Shown here: positions 53,022 to 64,000 of the stretch, piece after piece | Numbering within the stretch: position 1 is the first letter of the stretch | How the letters are laid out: each line of letters starts with the position of its first letter | Origin: Gemmatimonadota bacterium | GTDB taxonomy: Bacteria > Gemmatimonadota > Gemmatimonadetes > Palauibacterales > KS3-K002 | Assembly: GCA_020344015.1 (NCBI GenBank) | Contig: CP070812.1 | Coordinates: 2,203,748-2,267,747 of the forward strand | Length of the DNA stretch: 64,000 nt | Reading direction: 5' to 3' | Position numbers and translations under genes: made by a program | The notes under the pieces: generated by a model | Seen by the model: the letters and a program-made list of their open reading frames with translations, nothing else | Told to the model about the DNA's origin: nothing | The model's database searches: none

Positions 53022-54530
53022 ATGATGCGAGTGATAGATAACGTCAGCTACCTGATCCGAGTTCTGGCCGCCGGCTGCGTGCTGGCGCTGAGTCTGAGCG
53101 CCGCCCGGGAGGCGGGTGCACAGACCGTCGAGTTCCGGCGCGGCACGAAGGGCGAACCGCGGGCCGATGAGGCGCTGAGAGGTGTGCTGGCCCGAGGAAG
53201 CTACCGGGTGCTGACGCGGGACACGGTGCTGGCAGCGGATGAGGTGATCGGGTCGGACGTGATCGTCATGAGGGCGACGCTGCGGTTGGAGGGACGGATC
53301 GCGGGCGACGTTGTGGGGGTGCAGAGCGACATCTTCGCCCGACCCGGTGGTCGGATAGACGGGAGGGTGGCCGTTCTGGGCGGTGGATTCTACGGATCAT
53401 CGCTGGCGGAGCTGGCTTCGGAGCCGATCGACGCTTCTCGTTACCTTTACGGCGTCGAAGAGGTTGAGGCGGGGACCTATGTGGTTACGGCACCGGGCGG
53501 GCGGGCGCGGCTGCACTTGCCGGGTCTGTATGGCTTCCTGCTGCCGGAGTACGACAGGGTCAACGCGGTGACCTTAGCGTGGGGTCTGGATCTAGAGCGA
53601 GGGCCGGCGCTGTGGATGCCCGATGCGCGGGGGCGGGTGCGCTATCGAACGGTTCGCGGGCAGTTTGACGGCGACCTGGAGCTGGCCTGGCGGTTCGGAC
53701 GTCACGGCGTCGTGCTAAGCGGGGGGTGGACGGTCCGCTCGAACGACGATTGGATCAACGGCGGCGTCGAGAACTCGCTTTATGCAGTGATCGGCGGTGT
53801 GGATACGCGTAACTATTACGACGCACGGTTCGTCGAGGGCGATCTTCGGCTGAGCTTCGGCTCGCGGGTCCTGTGGACGAACGATATCGTGGTCGCTTGG
53901 GAGCGTGCGCGCTCGCTGGAGAAGCGGGATGTATTCTCGATCTTCGAGGTGCGGGGCGGATTCCAGGAGAACACGCCGGTCAGCGAAGGCGACGCGGTCA
54001 GCCTGGGCCTGGTGAGCGTCGCCGAATTTCTGGAACGGTCCCCAGCACCGCTCGACGTCGAGCTGAGCATCGAGCACGCAGACGCCGATGTGGCGGGTGA
54101 TCTCTCGTTTACGGTCTTCGGCGCGGCCCTGCTGGCCGAGGTGTCGACTTGGGGCCGCAGCGCGCTCGTTCTCGAGGGGCGCGGTCAGGTCCCAACCTCC
54201 TCGGGCGCGCCGGCTCAGCGCTGGCGGGCGCTCGGCGGTTGGGGCACGCTGCCCAGCCTCAGGCCCGTCGAGAGACAGGGAGACAACATGTGGTGGGCGG
54301 CGGCCACCCTGAGGGTGCCTCTGGACCGCCGGGTCGGGGCGCGCTGGGAGCTGGTGCCGTGGCTGCAGTACGCAGCAGGGAACGCCTGGGTCGAAGGGGC
54401 CGAGCGCCCGTCCACGGTTCACAATCTGGGGGCAGGGATCTCGTTGGGGCCGCTGGCTGCCGCGGTGTACACAGCACCGAGTGACGACTTCAAGACGGTC
54501 TTTGCCATCGGTATCGACCGCCTCCGCTGA
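53022..54530 (+). CDS. Secreted protein: bactofilin-like N-domain plus beta-barrel-like C-domain
   Basis: A 502-residue exported protein with a signal peptide (hydrophobic about 11-30, ending EAGAQT). Residues about 65-125 contain short repeated strands with the polymer-forming/bactofilin rhythm: LRLEGRIAGDVVGVQSDIFA, then GRIDGRVAVLGGGFYG. From about residue 190 the chain is a series of amphipathic strands with aromatic girdles (GRHGVVLSGGWTVRS, GDLRLSFGSRVLW, NMWWAAATLRVPL) ending IGIDRLR, suggesting an outer-membrane barrel. I do not recognise a named family. It lies after the recombinase, with 29 bases between and no clear ribosome-binding site; the second ATG at 53025 is equally possible. 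Confidence 0.65.
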   Translation: MMRVIDNVSYLIRVLAAGCVLALSLSAAREAGAQTVEFRRGTKGEPRADEALRGVLARGSYRVLTRDTVLAADEVIGSDVIVMRATLRLEGRIAGDVVGVQSDIFARPGGRIDGRVAVLGGGFYGSSLAELASEPIDASRYLYGVEEVEAGTYVVTAPGGRARLHLPGLYGFLLPEYDRVNAVTLAWGLDLERGPALWMPDARGRVRYRTVRGQFDGDLELAWRFGRHGVVLSGGWTVRSNDDWINGGVENSLYAVIGGVDTRNYYDARFVEGDLRLSFGSRVLWTNDIVVAWERARSLEKRDVFSIFEVRGGFQENTPVSEGDAVSLGLVSVAEFLERSPAPLDVELSIEHADADVAGDLSFTVFGAALLAEVSTWGRSALVLEGRGQVPTSSGAPAQRWRALGGWGTLPSLRPVERQGDNMWWAAATLRVPLDRRVGARWELVPWLQYAAGNAWVEGAERPSTVHNLGAGISLGPLAAAVYTAPSDDFKTVFAIGIDRLR

Positions 54531-54557
54531 CCCTCCTCTGGCCTCTAATAGCCAATT

Positions 54558-54586
54558 TTGACAACCGTTTAGTGGGTTGTTAGTAT
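54558..54586 (+). promoter_or_regulatory. Strong sigma-70-type promoter for the kdsB-rpoN cluster
   Basis: TTGACA at 54558-54563 and TAGTAT at 54581-54586, spacer 17. The predicted start near 54593 gives a leader of about 35 bases to the kdsB GTG at 54628, or about 8 bases if a TTG at 54601 is used. Confidence 0.7.
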
Positions 54587-54627
54587 TGTTGGCGTGAAAA
54601 TTGCTTAGCGGCGCCCCTTCTTCGCGT

Positions 54628-57071
<2,444 letters not shown>

Positions 57072-57086
57072 GTGGAGCAAAGTCGC

Positions 57087-57920
57087 ATGGCAGATTTTCG
57101 GGCGCTTTTCCAGCCGCATGGCGGCTTCTTCCTCATCGCTGGCCCTTGTGTGCTCGAGGACGAGAGCACCAATCTGGCCGTCGCCGAGGAGGTGGCGCGC
57201 GTCGGCGAGCGGCTGGGCGTGCCCGTGATCTTCAAGGCCTCCTTCGACAAGGCCAACCGCAGTAGCGTCGGTTCGCCCCGCGGTCCGGGACTGGATGAGG
57301 GACTGCGCCAGCTCGCCAAGATAAAGTCCGGCGTCGGACTCCCCGTCACGACCGATGTGCATCTCCCGGAACAGGCTGTTCCGGTAGCCGAGGTGGTTGA
57401 TGTGCTGCAGATACCGGCCTTCCTCTGTCGGCAGACCGACCTGGTCGTCGCTGCGGCTGCGGTGGGCCGACCGCTGAACCTGAAGAAGGGTCAGTGGATG
57501 GCGCCGCAGGATATGGCGAATCAAGTGGAGAAGGCACGTCACGCCGGTGCCCAGGCCATCGCGGTCACCGAGCGCGGCACGGCGTTCGGCTACCACAACC
57601 TGGTGGTCGACATGCGGTCGTTCGCTCTGATGAAAGAGGCGTGCGGATGTCCGGCCGTCTTCGATGCGAGCCACTCGGTGCAACTGCCCGCCGGCGCAGG
57701 GACGAAGAGCGGCGGTGAGCCGAGGTACATCAAGGCGCTGGCGGCGGCTGCGGCCGCGGCGGGCGCCGACGCCCTTTTCGTCGAGGTGCATCCGGAGCCC
57801 GCGTCGGCTCTGTCAGATGCGGCGAGCATGTTGAGGCTGGACGAGCTGGAAGACCTGGTGGCCCGGGTCCTGGCGGTTCGCGAAGCCTTGGGCGCTGGAG
57901 AGAGCGGCACAGATGCTTGA
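57087..57920 (+). CDS. kdsA: 3-deoxy-8-phosphooctulonate synthase, metal-dependent type
   Basis: A 277-residue TIM-barrel enzyme joining arabinose-5-phosphate and phosphoenolpyruvate to Kdo-8-phosphate. The AGPCVLE motif puts Cys21 where E. coli has Asn; Cys at this position marks the metal-dependent class known from Aquifex. The other predicted ligands are present: the DASHS histidine, FVEVHPEP glutamate and ALSDAAS aspartate. FKASFDKANRSS binds PEP. ATG 57087 is chosen over GTG 57072 because GGAG at 57074-57077 is well spaced. The kdsC start overlaps its last eight bases. Confidence 0.95.
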   Translation: MADFRALFQPHGGFFLIAGPCVLEDESTNLAVAEEVARVGERLGVPVIFKASFDKANRSSVGSPRGPGLDEGLRQLAKIKSGVGLPVTTDVHLPEQAVPVAEVVDVLQIPAFLCRQTDLVVAAAAVGRPLNLKKGQWMAPQDMANQVEKARHAGAQAIAVTERGTAFGYHNLVVDMRSFALMKEACGCPAVFDASHSVQLPAGAGTKSGGEPRYIKALAAAAAAAGADALFVEVHPEPASALSDAASMLRLDELEDLVARVLAVREALGAGESGTDA

Positions 57921-58509
57921 GCGGCCTGCGATCCCGGCGGATACCGCGCGTGCCGTGAAACTAGTCGTCCTCGATGTGGACGGCGTGATGACCGACGGTG
58001 GTGTCTACTACGGGGCGACTAAGGCCGGCGAAGCCGTCGAGATGAAGCGATTCGAGATCACCGACGGGCTCGGTGTGCTGCTGATGCAGGAGGCGGGAAT
58101 CGAAGTCGCGATCGTCACCGGCCGGCGATCGAAGGTCGTCGAGTTACGGGCGCGGGAACTGGCGATCGAGGAGGTGCACCAGGACCCGGCAGCCGAGAAG
58201 CTGCCCATCGTCAGCGGCATCCTGCTGCGCAGGAAAATCGATTGGAGTGAGGTGGCCTTCGTATCCGATGACCTCGCCGACATCCCGGTGCTGCGTCGCG
58301 TCGGCCTGCCGGTCGCTGTAGCGAACGCGGTACCGGAGGTGAAAGCACTGGCACGTTGGCAGACGCGCCGTGCCGGCGGCGCAGGCGCGGTGCGGGAGTT
58401 TGCGGAGGCCTTGCTGAAGGCGCGGGGCGATTGGACGACTGTCGTGAACATCTATCTGGCGAAGCGGGACCCAGAGGCGACGAAGGGGGCGGGCCGTGAA
58501 CCGGAGTGA
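57913..58509 (+). CDS. kdsC: 3-deoxy-manno-octulosonate-8-phosphatase
   Basis: A 198-residue tetrameric HAD phosphatase releasing free Kdo from Kdo-8-phosphate. The nucleophile motif LDVDGVMTDGGVYY places Asp21 and Asp23. IVTGRRSKVV (motif II), the KidW loop RRKIDWSEVAFVSDDLADIP (motifs III-IV) and VANAVPEVKALA follow the KdsC pattern with no large cap. A tail of about 25 residues follows the core. It overlaps kdsA by 8 and kdsD by 14 bases. Confidence 0.94.
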   Translation: MLERPAIPADTARAVKLVVLDVDGVMTDGGVYYGATKAGEAVEMKRFEITDGLGVLLMQEAGIEVAIVTGRRSKVVELRARELAIEEVHQDPAAEKLPIVSGILLRRKIDWSEVAFVSDDLADIPVLRRVGLPVAVANAVPEVKALARWQTRRAGGAGAVREFAEALLKARGDWTTVVNIYLAKRDPEATKGAGREPE

Positions 58510-59464
58510 GCTGGTCAATGCGGCGCGCCGCGTCCTCCATCTGGAGGGGCAGGCGGTTCTGCAGCTCGAGGACCGCATCGATGAGAGCTTCGTGCGCGCC
58601 GTCGAGCTACTCGCCGCGCTAAAGGGACGCGCCATCGTGTCCGGAGTGGGGAAGTCGGGGATCATCGCCCGTAAGGTGGCGGCGACGCTCACCTCTACCG
58701 GCACGCCGGCGTTCTTCATGCACCCCGTCGAGAGTATGCACGGCGATCTGGGCATGGTGCTGCGCGACGACCTGTTGATCGTGATCTCGAAGAGCGGGGA
58801 GTCGGACGAGCTCTACGAATTGCTGCGCATGGTCAAGCGCTTGGGCGTGGCGGTAATCGCGTTTACCGGTGGAACGAGCTCGACGCTGGCCCACGAGTCG
58901 GATGTGGCCCTCGATGTGAGCGTCGCGGAGGAGGCCTGCCCGCACGACTTGGCACCAACTGCAAGCACGACCGCGGCGCTGGCTATGGGCGACGCGCTGG
59001 CAGTGGCCGTGTTGATCGAGAAAGGGTTCACCCAGGACGACTTCGCCAAGCTGCACCCGGGCGGCGCCCTGGGGCGCAGGTTGCTGCGCGTGTCCGACGT
59101 GATGCTGACCGATCCCGATAAGGTCCCGGCGCTGCCGCAGGACGCCACTTTGAGAGAGGCGATGCTGGAGATCGCCTTCAAGAGGGGCACGGTGCCGATC
59201 GTCGACAGCGATCGCCGAATCGTCGGGGTGATAACGGCGGGCGACCTGACTCGTTTCATCGACAACAAAGAGGAGTTCTTCCATAGGGAAGTGTGGGAGG
59301 CGATGAACGCCGAGCCGAAGACGGTGACGGCCGACACTCTGGCGGCCGAGGCGTTCTACCACATGGAGAAGTACGGCATCATGGCGTTACCGGTTCGGGA
59401 CGAGGAGAACCGGCTGACGGGAATCGTGCACTTGCACGACCTGATGCGGGCACGAGTGGTTTGA
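58496..59464 (+). CDS. kdsD: D-arabinose-5-phosphate isomerase
   Basis: A 322-residue enzyme converting ribulose-5-phosphate to arabinose-5-phosphate, the first Kdo step. An SIS domain (about 30-180) carries SGVGKSGIIARKVAATL, the MHGDLGM catalytic-histidine loop and ISKSGESDEL. Two CBS domains follow (about 200-320). GTG 58496 gives the standard N-terminus. With kdsA, kdsC and kdsB the whole Kdo pathway is in one operon. Confidence 0.95.
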   Translation: MNRSELVNAARRVLHLEGQAVLQLEDRIDESFVRAVELLAALKGRAIVSGVGKSGIIARKVAATLTSTGTPAFFMHPVESMHGDLGMVLRDDLLIVISKSGESDELYELLRMVKRLGVAVIAFTGGTSSTLAHESDVALDVSVAEEACPHDLAPTASTTAALAMGDALAVAVLIEKGFTQDDFAKLHPGGALGRRLLRVSDVMLTDPDKVPALPQDATLREAMLEIAFKRGTVPIVDSDRRIVGVITAGDLTRFIDNKEEFFHREVWEAMNAEPKTVTADTLAAEAFYHMEKYGIMALPVRDEENRLTGIVHLHDLMRARVV

Positions 59465-59466
59465 GG

Positions 59467-60027
59467 ATGTTTGCCCGAGCTATCGCAGCGCTTTGCCTGG
59501 CCGGGTGTGTCCTGGCGTGTGGGGAGAGCGGAGAGCCACCTCTGGTGGCCGAAGAGATTCTCCAGCTCAACCCCGACGCGGACCAGGTTGTCTTCGGCCT
59601 CGAGCACTACGTGACGGCCGACGGGATACGGCGCGCGCTCGTCGAAGCCGACACAGCGTTCTTCTTGGAGGGTCGCCCCGTAGTCGAGCTACGGGTGTTA
59701 AGGGTCACCTTCTACAACATGGAGGGTGAAGAGACGTCGGTCCTGACTTCTCAGGAAGGCACGTACGACTGGGACAGCGGCGACATGACCGCCAGGGACG
59801 ATGTGGTCGTCGTCAATCGTGCCGAGGGCCGACGACTCGAGACTTCGGTGCTGTATTACTTGCAGCCCGAGGACCGGATCTGGAGTGACGAACATACGAC
59901 GATGATCGAGGCGGACGGTACGATCATCGAGGGCACGGCCTTCGAGTCCGATTCGCGGATGGAACAGATCAACCTGGACTCGCCCCGCTTGACGAGGCCG
60001 GGCTCGCAACCGCCGCGCCAGCAGTGA
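59467..60027 (+). CDS. lptC: LptC-like LPS export protein, predicted lipoprotein
   Basis: A 186-residue protein in the LptC position (after kdsD, before lptA). The mature part is beta-rich with the LptC/OstA rhythm: VVFGLEHYVTADGIRRALVEADTAFF, then MEGEETSVLTSQEGTYDWDSGDMTARDDVVVV. E. coli LptC has an N-terminal membrane helix; here a signal with LAGC (Cys14) or VLAC (Cys18) indicates lipid anchoring instead. The start is ATG 59467, after TTGAGG. Assignment rests on fold pattern plus position, since LptC sequences diverge strongly. Confidence 0.82.
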   Translation: MFARAIAALCLAGCVLACGESGEPPLVAEEILQLNPDADQVVFGLEHYVTADGIRRALVEADTAFFLEGRPVVELRVLRVTFYNMEGEETSVLTSQEGTYDWDSGDMTARDDVVVVNRAEGRRLETSVLYYLQPEDRIWSDEHTTMIEADGTIIEGTAFESDSRMEQINLDSPRLTRPGSQPPRQQ

Positions 60028-60028
60028 G

Positions 60029-61465
60029 ATGGGCAAGCTCACGCTTATCGGCCTACTCGCCGGTGCGGCTGTTGCGCTGGCCGGCATGGCGCAACAGCGG
60101 GAGGCGTCCTGCAATCTCGAAGTCGAGACGATGAGAGGCGCAAGGTCGCAGATGACGACCCTGCCGGACGGCGAGACGCGCAACGATGTATGGGGCGGCA
60201 TCGAGGCCACCTGTGGCAGCAAGTGGCTGCGCGCCGATAGCGCTGTGTTCTTCGACCGGCGTGGCGTGCTGTATCTCTTTTGGAACATCGAGTACGAGGA
60301 CGAGGGACGTACTCTGGTAGCCGAGCGAGCGATCTACTATCAGGACGAGGATTGGGTGCGCGCTGAAGGGGACGTAGTGCTGACCGATACACTGGGCGGC
60401 TCGACGCTGTCAGGGCCGGTGCTCGAGTACTACCCGCTCAACGCGAACCGTCCGTTCGAGCGAATCTTCGCACCCGGACGACCGCACCTGGTCTATCACG
60501 CCGAGCGGGCAGCGGCCGAAGAGGCGGCGCCGTTCGAGGTGGACGCCGACCGCATCCACATCTACGGCGACTCGGCGATCGCCGGGCAGGGCACCGTGGT
60601 GGCCGTGCGCGGCGACCTCACCGCCTACGGCGACTCGATGGACCTCGACCTCGGTAGCGACGAGCTCTGGCTGTTGGGGAATCCAAGCGTCGAGGCCGAG
60701 GAGACGCTGCTCGAGGGCGACTCGATTCTCATCGTCCTCGAGGAGAGCGAGGTACGGGAGATTAGGGCGTGGCCGAACGGCTCGGCACGGGGCAGCGAAC
60801 TGTCACTCACGGCGCCGCTGTTGCGCATGTTCATCGACGGTGGGGAGATCAGCCGGGCGGTAGCCTCGGCCGGCGCGGCGGAACGAACCGGCGCAGTGGA
60901 CTCTGCGGGCCGTGAGCCGTGGGCCCGGAGCATATCCCAGGACTATGTGTTGACGGGGGATTCCATCGATATCGAGCGCCCCGGCGGTCGCCTGGAGCGA
61001 GTTGTCGCGGTGGAGAGTGCCCGGGCCGCCACCGTCGACCGAGTGTTACCGGGCGGCGAGCCGTTGGGGACGGACTGGCTGGAGGGTGACACGATCACGG
61101 GCTATTTCGCGGCAGCGGAGCCGGGCGACAGCGCGGGTGAGGTAGCGCTGTCGCGCCTCGAGGCCTCGGGCGCTATAGCCCGTGCCTTGTATCACATCTA
61201 CGAGGAGACGGAGGAAGGGGAGGTGGCGACCCTCCCGGGTGTCAACTACGTCATCGGGCGCATCGTCACGCTCTGGCTGGAGGAAGGCGAGGTCCAAAAC
61301 GCTCGCGTGGTGGGACCCAGCACCGGCATCTACTTGGAGCCGTTACCCTTGGCGACCGACGGTGACAGCACTCAGGTGCCGCCGGACACAGCAATCGTAG
61401 ACACGCTCCGTTCGGTTCCCGACACCACGGCGGCAGAGGCGGCTAATTTGCGAGGAGTAGGATGA
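60029..61465 (+). CDS. lptA: Large LptA/OstA-like periplasmic protein
   Basis: A 478-residue exported protein, far longer than E. coli LptA (185). After a signal peptide (about 1-21) the first half has the OstA jelly-roll pattern: [39 protein letters not shown], then [20 protein letters not shown]. The second half continues beta-rich ([40 protein letters not shown]) and the last 60 residues are low-complexity. It could be a double-length bridge or a fusion of LptA with an LptD-N-like domain. Position between lptC and lptB supports a role in LPS transit. Confidence 0.78.
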   Translation: MGKLTLIGLLAGAAVALAGMAQQREASCNLEVETMRGARSQMTTLPDGETRNDVWGGIEATCGSKWLRADSAVFFDRRGVLYLFWNIEYEDEGRTLVAERAIYYQDEDWVRAEGDVVLTDTLGGSTLSGPVLEYYPLNANRPFERIFAPGRPHLVYHAERAAAEEAAPFEVDADRIHIYGDSAIAGQGTVVAVRGDLTAYGDSMDLDLGSDELWLLGNPSVEAEETLLEGDSILIVLEESEVREIRAWPNGSARGSELSLTAPLLRMFIDGGEISRAVASAGAAERTGAVDSAGREPWARSISQDYVLTGDSIDIERPGGRLERVVAVESARAATVDRVLPGGEPLGTDWLEGDTITGYFAAAEPGDSAGEVALSRLEASGAIARALYHIYEETEEGEVATLPGVNYVIGRIVTLWLEEGEVQNARVVGPSTGIYLEPLPLATDGDSTQVPPDTAIVDTLRSVPDTTAAEAANLRGVG

Positions 61466-62637
61466 ACGGGGGGCTCGAGAAGTTTTGCTCCTACGTCGAA
61501 GCGCTACCGGCGCACGAAGCGCCGCTGCTAATCGCGGTGAACGAGATCCTGCTGGGCGCCGATGAGTCGGGCCGGGTCTCGCGCGGCCAGCTCATCGAAG
61601 CGTTTCGTGACGCGTACGTCAAGCGCTACGGGCAGATCGCCCGTGAGGGCACTCCCGAGAACCGCCGACTCTTCGAGATCCGCCGGATGACCTCAGAGGA
61701 GGTAGACAAGTATCTAGGCGAACAGGTACTCGGCCGCTTGGCCGCCGACGGCTGGCTCCAAGTCGATGGTGACGGTGGAGTGGCGTTCGCTACCGGAATC
61801 TGGACAGGCATAACGTCAGATCGTGCGGCATTCGGCGAGTTGGTCGAGCGCGAGATCGAGCAGAGACTGCGTACTCCCGCCAGGCTGGAAAAGGCCGAGG
61901 CGCCTGTGGCCGATGGCAGCCGGCTGAGCAGCAAAGGGTTAGTGAAGATCTATAAGAGGCGACGCGTCGTCGACGACGTCGATCTCGAGCTTCGCCAGGG
62001 TGAGATCGTCGGCCTGCTAGGCCCAAACGGAGCCGGTAAGACGACGACCTTCTACATGATCGTCGGGCTTGTGGCGCCGGATGCAGGTGAGGTGTACATC
62101 GATGAACAGCCATTGGCAAACGTGCCAATGTACAAACGGGCGCGTCGCGGGATCGGTTACCTGTCACAGGAGCCCTCGGTGTTCCGGAAGCTGACGGTCG
62201 AACAGAACATCATCGCAATCCTTGAGACGTTGCCGCTGTCCGATGAAGAGCGCCGCGAACGCCTCGACAATCTGCTCGACGAACTGTCGATCAAGCACCT
62301 GCGAAAGAACAAGGCGTACTCGCTCTCCGGTGGCGAGCGGAGACGGCTCGAGATCACGAGAGCTCTGGTCACCGACCCGAAGTTCATGCTGCTGGATGAG
62401 CCGTTCGCCGGTGTAGACCCGATCGCCGTGGACGATATTCAGAGGATCGTAGCCGACCTGAAGCGGCGGGGCCTGGGTGTGCTGATCACAGATCACAACG
62501 TCCGCGAGACCCTCTCGATAACCGACCGTGCCTACATCATGTTCGACGGCCGAATTCATATCGAGGGCACCTCTGACGTGCTGGTTAACGATCCCCAGGC
62601 TCGCAAGTTATATTTGGGTGAGGACTTTCGCCTCTAG
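61462..62637 (+). CDS. lptB: LPS export ABC transporter ATPase LptB with N-terminal extension
   Basis: A 391-residue ATPase; ordinary LptB is about 240. Residues about 157-391 are a complete LptB: Walker [10 protein letters not shown] (187-195), Q-loop [15 protein letters not shown], signature [15 protein letters not shown], Walker [14 protein letters not shown] and the H-loop ITDHN. Residues 1-150 are extra, helical and charged ([40 protein letters not shown]), perhaps winged-helix-like. No start codon lies near the ATPase boundary, so the extension appears real. ATG 61462 overlaps the lptA stop. It energises LPS extraction with LptFG, not in the window. Confidence 0.93.
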   Translation: MNGGLEKFCSYVEALPAHEAPLLIAVNEILLGADESGRVSRGQLIEAFRDAYVKRYGQIAREGTPENRRLFEIRRMTSEEVDKYLGEQVLGRLAADGWLQVDGDGGVAFATGIWTGITSDRAAFGELVEREIEQRLRTPARLEKAEAPVADGSRLSSKGLVKIYKRRRVVDDVDLELRQGEIVGLLGPNGAGKTTTFYMIVGLVAPDAGEVYIDEQPLANVPMYKRARRGIGYLSQEPSVFRKLTVEQNIIAILETLPLSDEERRERLDNLLDELSIKHLRKNKAYSLSGGERRRLEITRALVTDPKFMLLDEPFAGVDPIAVDDIQRIVADLKRRGLGVLITDHNVRETLSITDRAYIMFDGRIHIEGTSDVLVNDPQARKLYLGEDFRL

Positions 62638-62651
62638 GGAAAGGGAGGACG

Positions 62652-64000
62652 ATGAAAGTCGGTCTGCAGCAGAGCGTTAGACTGGGGCAAGAGCTGAGGA
62701 TCAACCCTCGCCTCTATCAGGCGATGGATCTCCTCTATATGCCCCTGCTCGACCTGCAGCAGCACCTAAAACAGGAGCTCGTCGCCAACCCGTTCCTCGA
62801 GCTGGTCGAGCCGACCGAAGATGGGGTGGAGGGGGACCAGGAGGACGAGACGAAGGAGGATGAGAACGAGGTCGACTGGGAGGACATTCTGCTCGATGGA
62901 TTCGAGACCGGTGGTAGACGAGAGGAGTACGAGGAAAGGGAGTACTACGAACCGACCGCTGTCGCTACTCGTGACCTCTACGACCACCTGCGCGACCAGA
63001 TTGCGCTGCTCCGTCTCGATCCGCGTCAGATCATTATTGCCGAGGAGATCATCGGTAACATCGATGACACTGGCTTCCTCACTTGTGAGCTGGAAGCGAT
63101 CGTCGAATCGCTGAACGCTTTTCTGCAGAGCGATGATGCCAAGGTCGCCGGGTTCGATAACGAAGTGGCGCTTACGATCGAAGAAGCGGAAGCCGTTCTG
63201 AGTATCATCCAGAGTCTTGATCCGGCCGGAATAGGTGCCCGCGACCTGCGGGAATGCCTGCTCCTGCAGCTGGGAGACCACGACATGGGCAATACGCTTG
63301 TCTACGACATCGTCGACAAGCACTTCGACCGCCTCGTCAACCACCGCTGGGCCGAGATATCCAAGGAACTGGGTGTCTCGCCACAGGAAGTGCAAGCGGC
63401 GGCGGATGAGATCGCCAAGCTCGATCCCAAGCCGGGCCTGCAGTATTCGGTCGGCGAGGGTAACTACATCATAGCCGATCTGGTCGTCGAGAAAGTCGAC
63501 AGCGACTACATCGTCTTCCATAACGACACCGCGCTCCCGCGCCTAAGGCTGTCGCGCTCTTACCGCGAGGTCGCCAGGGACAAGGCGAAGTTCAAGGGCG
63601 AGAACAAAGAGTTCATCTCTAACAAATTGAACAACGCCAACTGGATGCTGCAGGCGATCGAACAGCGGCGGCAGACTATGCTGAAGGTGATGAACTTCAT
63701 CGTCGACCGGCAACGCGATTTCTTCGAGGAAGGGATCGAGCACCTGAAGCCGCTGACCCTCAGAGAAGTCGCAGAAGTCATCAATATGCACGAGTCGACG
63801 GTCTCGCGTGTAACGAACCAGAAGTACGTCCAGACTCCACGCGGCGTGTTCCCACTCAAGTTCTTCTTCTCGAGCGGGCTGTCCACCGATTCGGGTGAGG
63901 ACGTCTCGGCCCGCGGCATCAAGGCGCGGATCCAGAAGTTGGTGGGCGAGGAGGACACGAAGAAGCCGTTGACGGATCAGACTATCGTCGACATACTGAA
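62652..64000 (+). CDS. rpoN: RNA polymerase sigma-54 factor, 3'-truncated by window edge
   Basis: The first 449 codons of RpoN; the C-terminal RpoN box is outside. Region I is clear (VGLQQSVRLGQELRINPRLY, ELVANPFLELVE). An acidic region II follows (about 55-100). The core-binding domain has LDPAGIGARDLRECLLLQL, and the helix-turn-helix region begins LTLREVAEVINMHESTVSRV near 370. ATG 62652 follows GGGAGG at 62643-62648. Sigma-54 directs activator-dependent -24/-12 promoters; no such activator is in the window. The position directly after lptB is the usual one in Gram-negatives. Confidence 0.96.
   Translation, partial: MKVGLQQSVRLGQELRINPRLYQAMDLLYMPLLDLQQHLKQELVANPFLELVEPTEDGVEGDQEDETKEDENEVDWEDILLDGFETGGRREEYEEREYYEPTAVATRDLYDHLRDQIALLRLDPRQIIIAEEIIGNIDDTGFLTCELEAIVESLNAFLQSDDAKVAGFDNEVALTIEEAEAVLSIIQSLDPAGIGARDLRECLLLQLGDHDMGNTLVYDIVDKHFDRLVNHRWAEISKELGVSPQEVQAAADEIAKLDPKPGLQYSVGEGNYIIADLVVEKVDSDYIVFHNDTALPRLRLSRSYREVARDKAKFKGENKEFISNKLNNANWMLQAIEQRRQTMLKVMNFIVDRQRDFFEEGIEHLKPLTLREVAEVINMHESTVSRVTNQKYVQTPRGVFPLKFFFSSGLSTDSGEDVSARGIKARIQKLVGEEDTKKPLTDQTIVDIL

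Overview
This 64 kb window comes from a high-GC Gram-negative chromosome. It carries a Kdo/Lpt lipopolysaccharide set, a complete 13-gene complex I operon, a quinone-linked succinate dehydrogenase and many exported lipoproteins. The housekeeping gene order (comF-gap-pgk-tpiA-secG; sdhCDAB; nuoA-N; yceD-rpmF-plsX-fabH-fabD-fabG-acpP-fabF; kdsB-pyrG-kdsA-kdsC-kdsD-lptCAB-rpoN) and the secreted M28 peptidase, sulfatases and serine hydrolase suggest Gemmatimonadota or a close relative. That placement is an inference from gene content; no rRNA gene is present. I saw no tRNA, prophage, insertion sequence or CRISPR array.

Layout. 1-6.3 kb (minus strand): a catabolic-looking cluster of exported proteins: a partial serine hydrolase, a Tat-exported DUF362 protein, an esterase lipoprotein and two formylglycine-type sulfatases. 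6.4-7.9 kb: an outer-membrane beta-barrel protein and a 57-residue protein. 8.0-12.5 kb: comF and lower glycolysis (gap, pgk, tpiA), then secG with its own promoter and terminator. 12.5-16.8 kb: an RNase HI-like gene starting head-to-head with carA, then sppA, HU, a small hypothetical protein and moaDE. 17.0-21.2 kb: mdh, a strong terminator, and sdhCDAB. 21.3-23.6 kb: a membrane OB-fold-like protein and an M28 peptidase lipoprotein. 23.8-24.3 kb: dcd, bracketed by repeats. 24.5-38.7 kb: nuoA-N behind a good sigma-70-type promoter. 38.7-44.5 kb: a phosphohexomutase, carbamate kinase, sucCD, an EIIA-CBS protein and ndk. 44.6-50.7 kb: yceD, rpmF and the fatty-acid synthesis genes. 50.9-54.5 kb: ispF, a DedA protein, a Xer recombinase and a bactofilin-like/beta-barrel protein. 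54.6-64 kb: CTP and Kdo synthesis, the LPS export genes and the start of rpoN.

How the genes work together. mdh, sdhCDAB, sucCD and complex I form the respiratory core; gap-pgk-tpiA feeds it from triose phosphates. The fab block makes acyl-ACP for membranes and lipid A. kdsD, kdsA, kdsC and kdsB give the full route from ribulose-5-phosphate to CMP-Kdo, and pyrG, embedded among them, makes the CTP that kdsB uses. lptC, lptA and lptB carry the finished LPS outward.

Most unusual points. (1) A dispersed GATTCGGGGA-type repeat family fills four intergenic gaps almost exactly from gene to gene; it brackets dcd and forms a long hairpin two bases upstream of the carbamate kinase start. (2) The RNase HI homologue lacks two of the four canonical acidic catalytic residues. 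(3) LptB carries a roughly 150-residue N-terminal extension. (4) The M28 peptidase has Asp-Gln where the family has the catalytic/metal Glu-Glu pair. (5) yceD appears to be transcribed without a leader. I did not find a clearly new multi-gene system; the repeat family is the best candidate for something undescribed.
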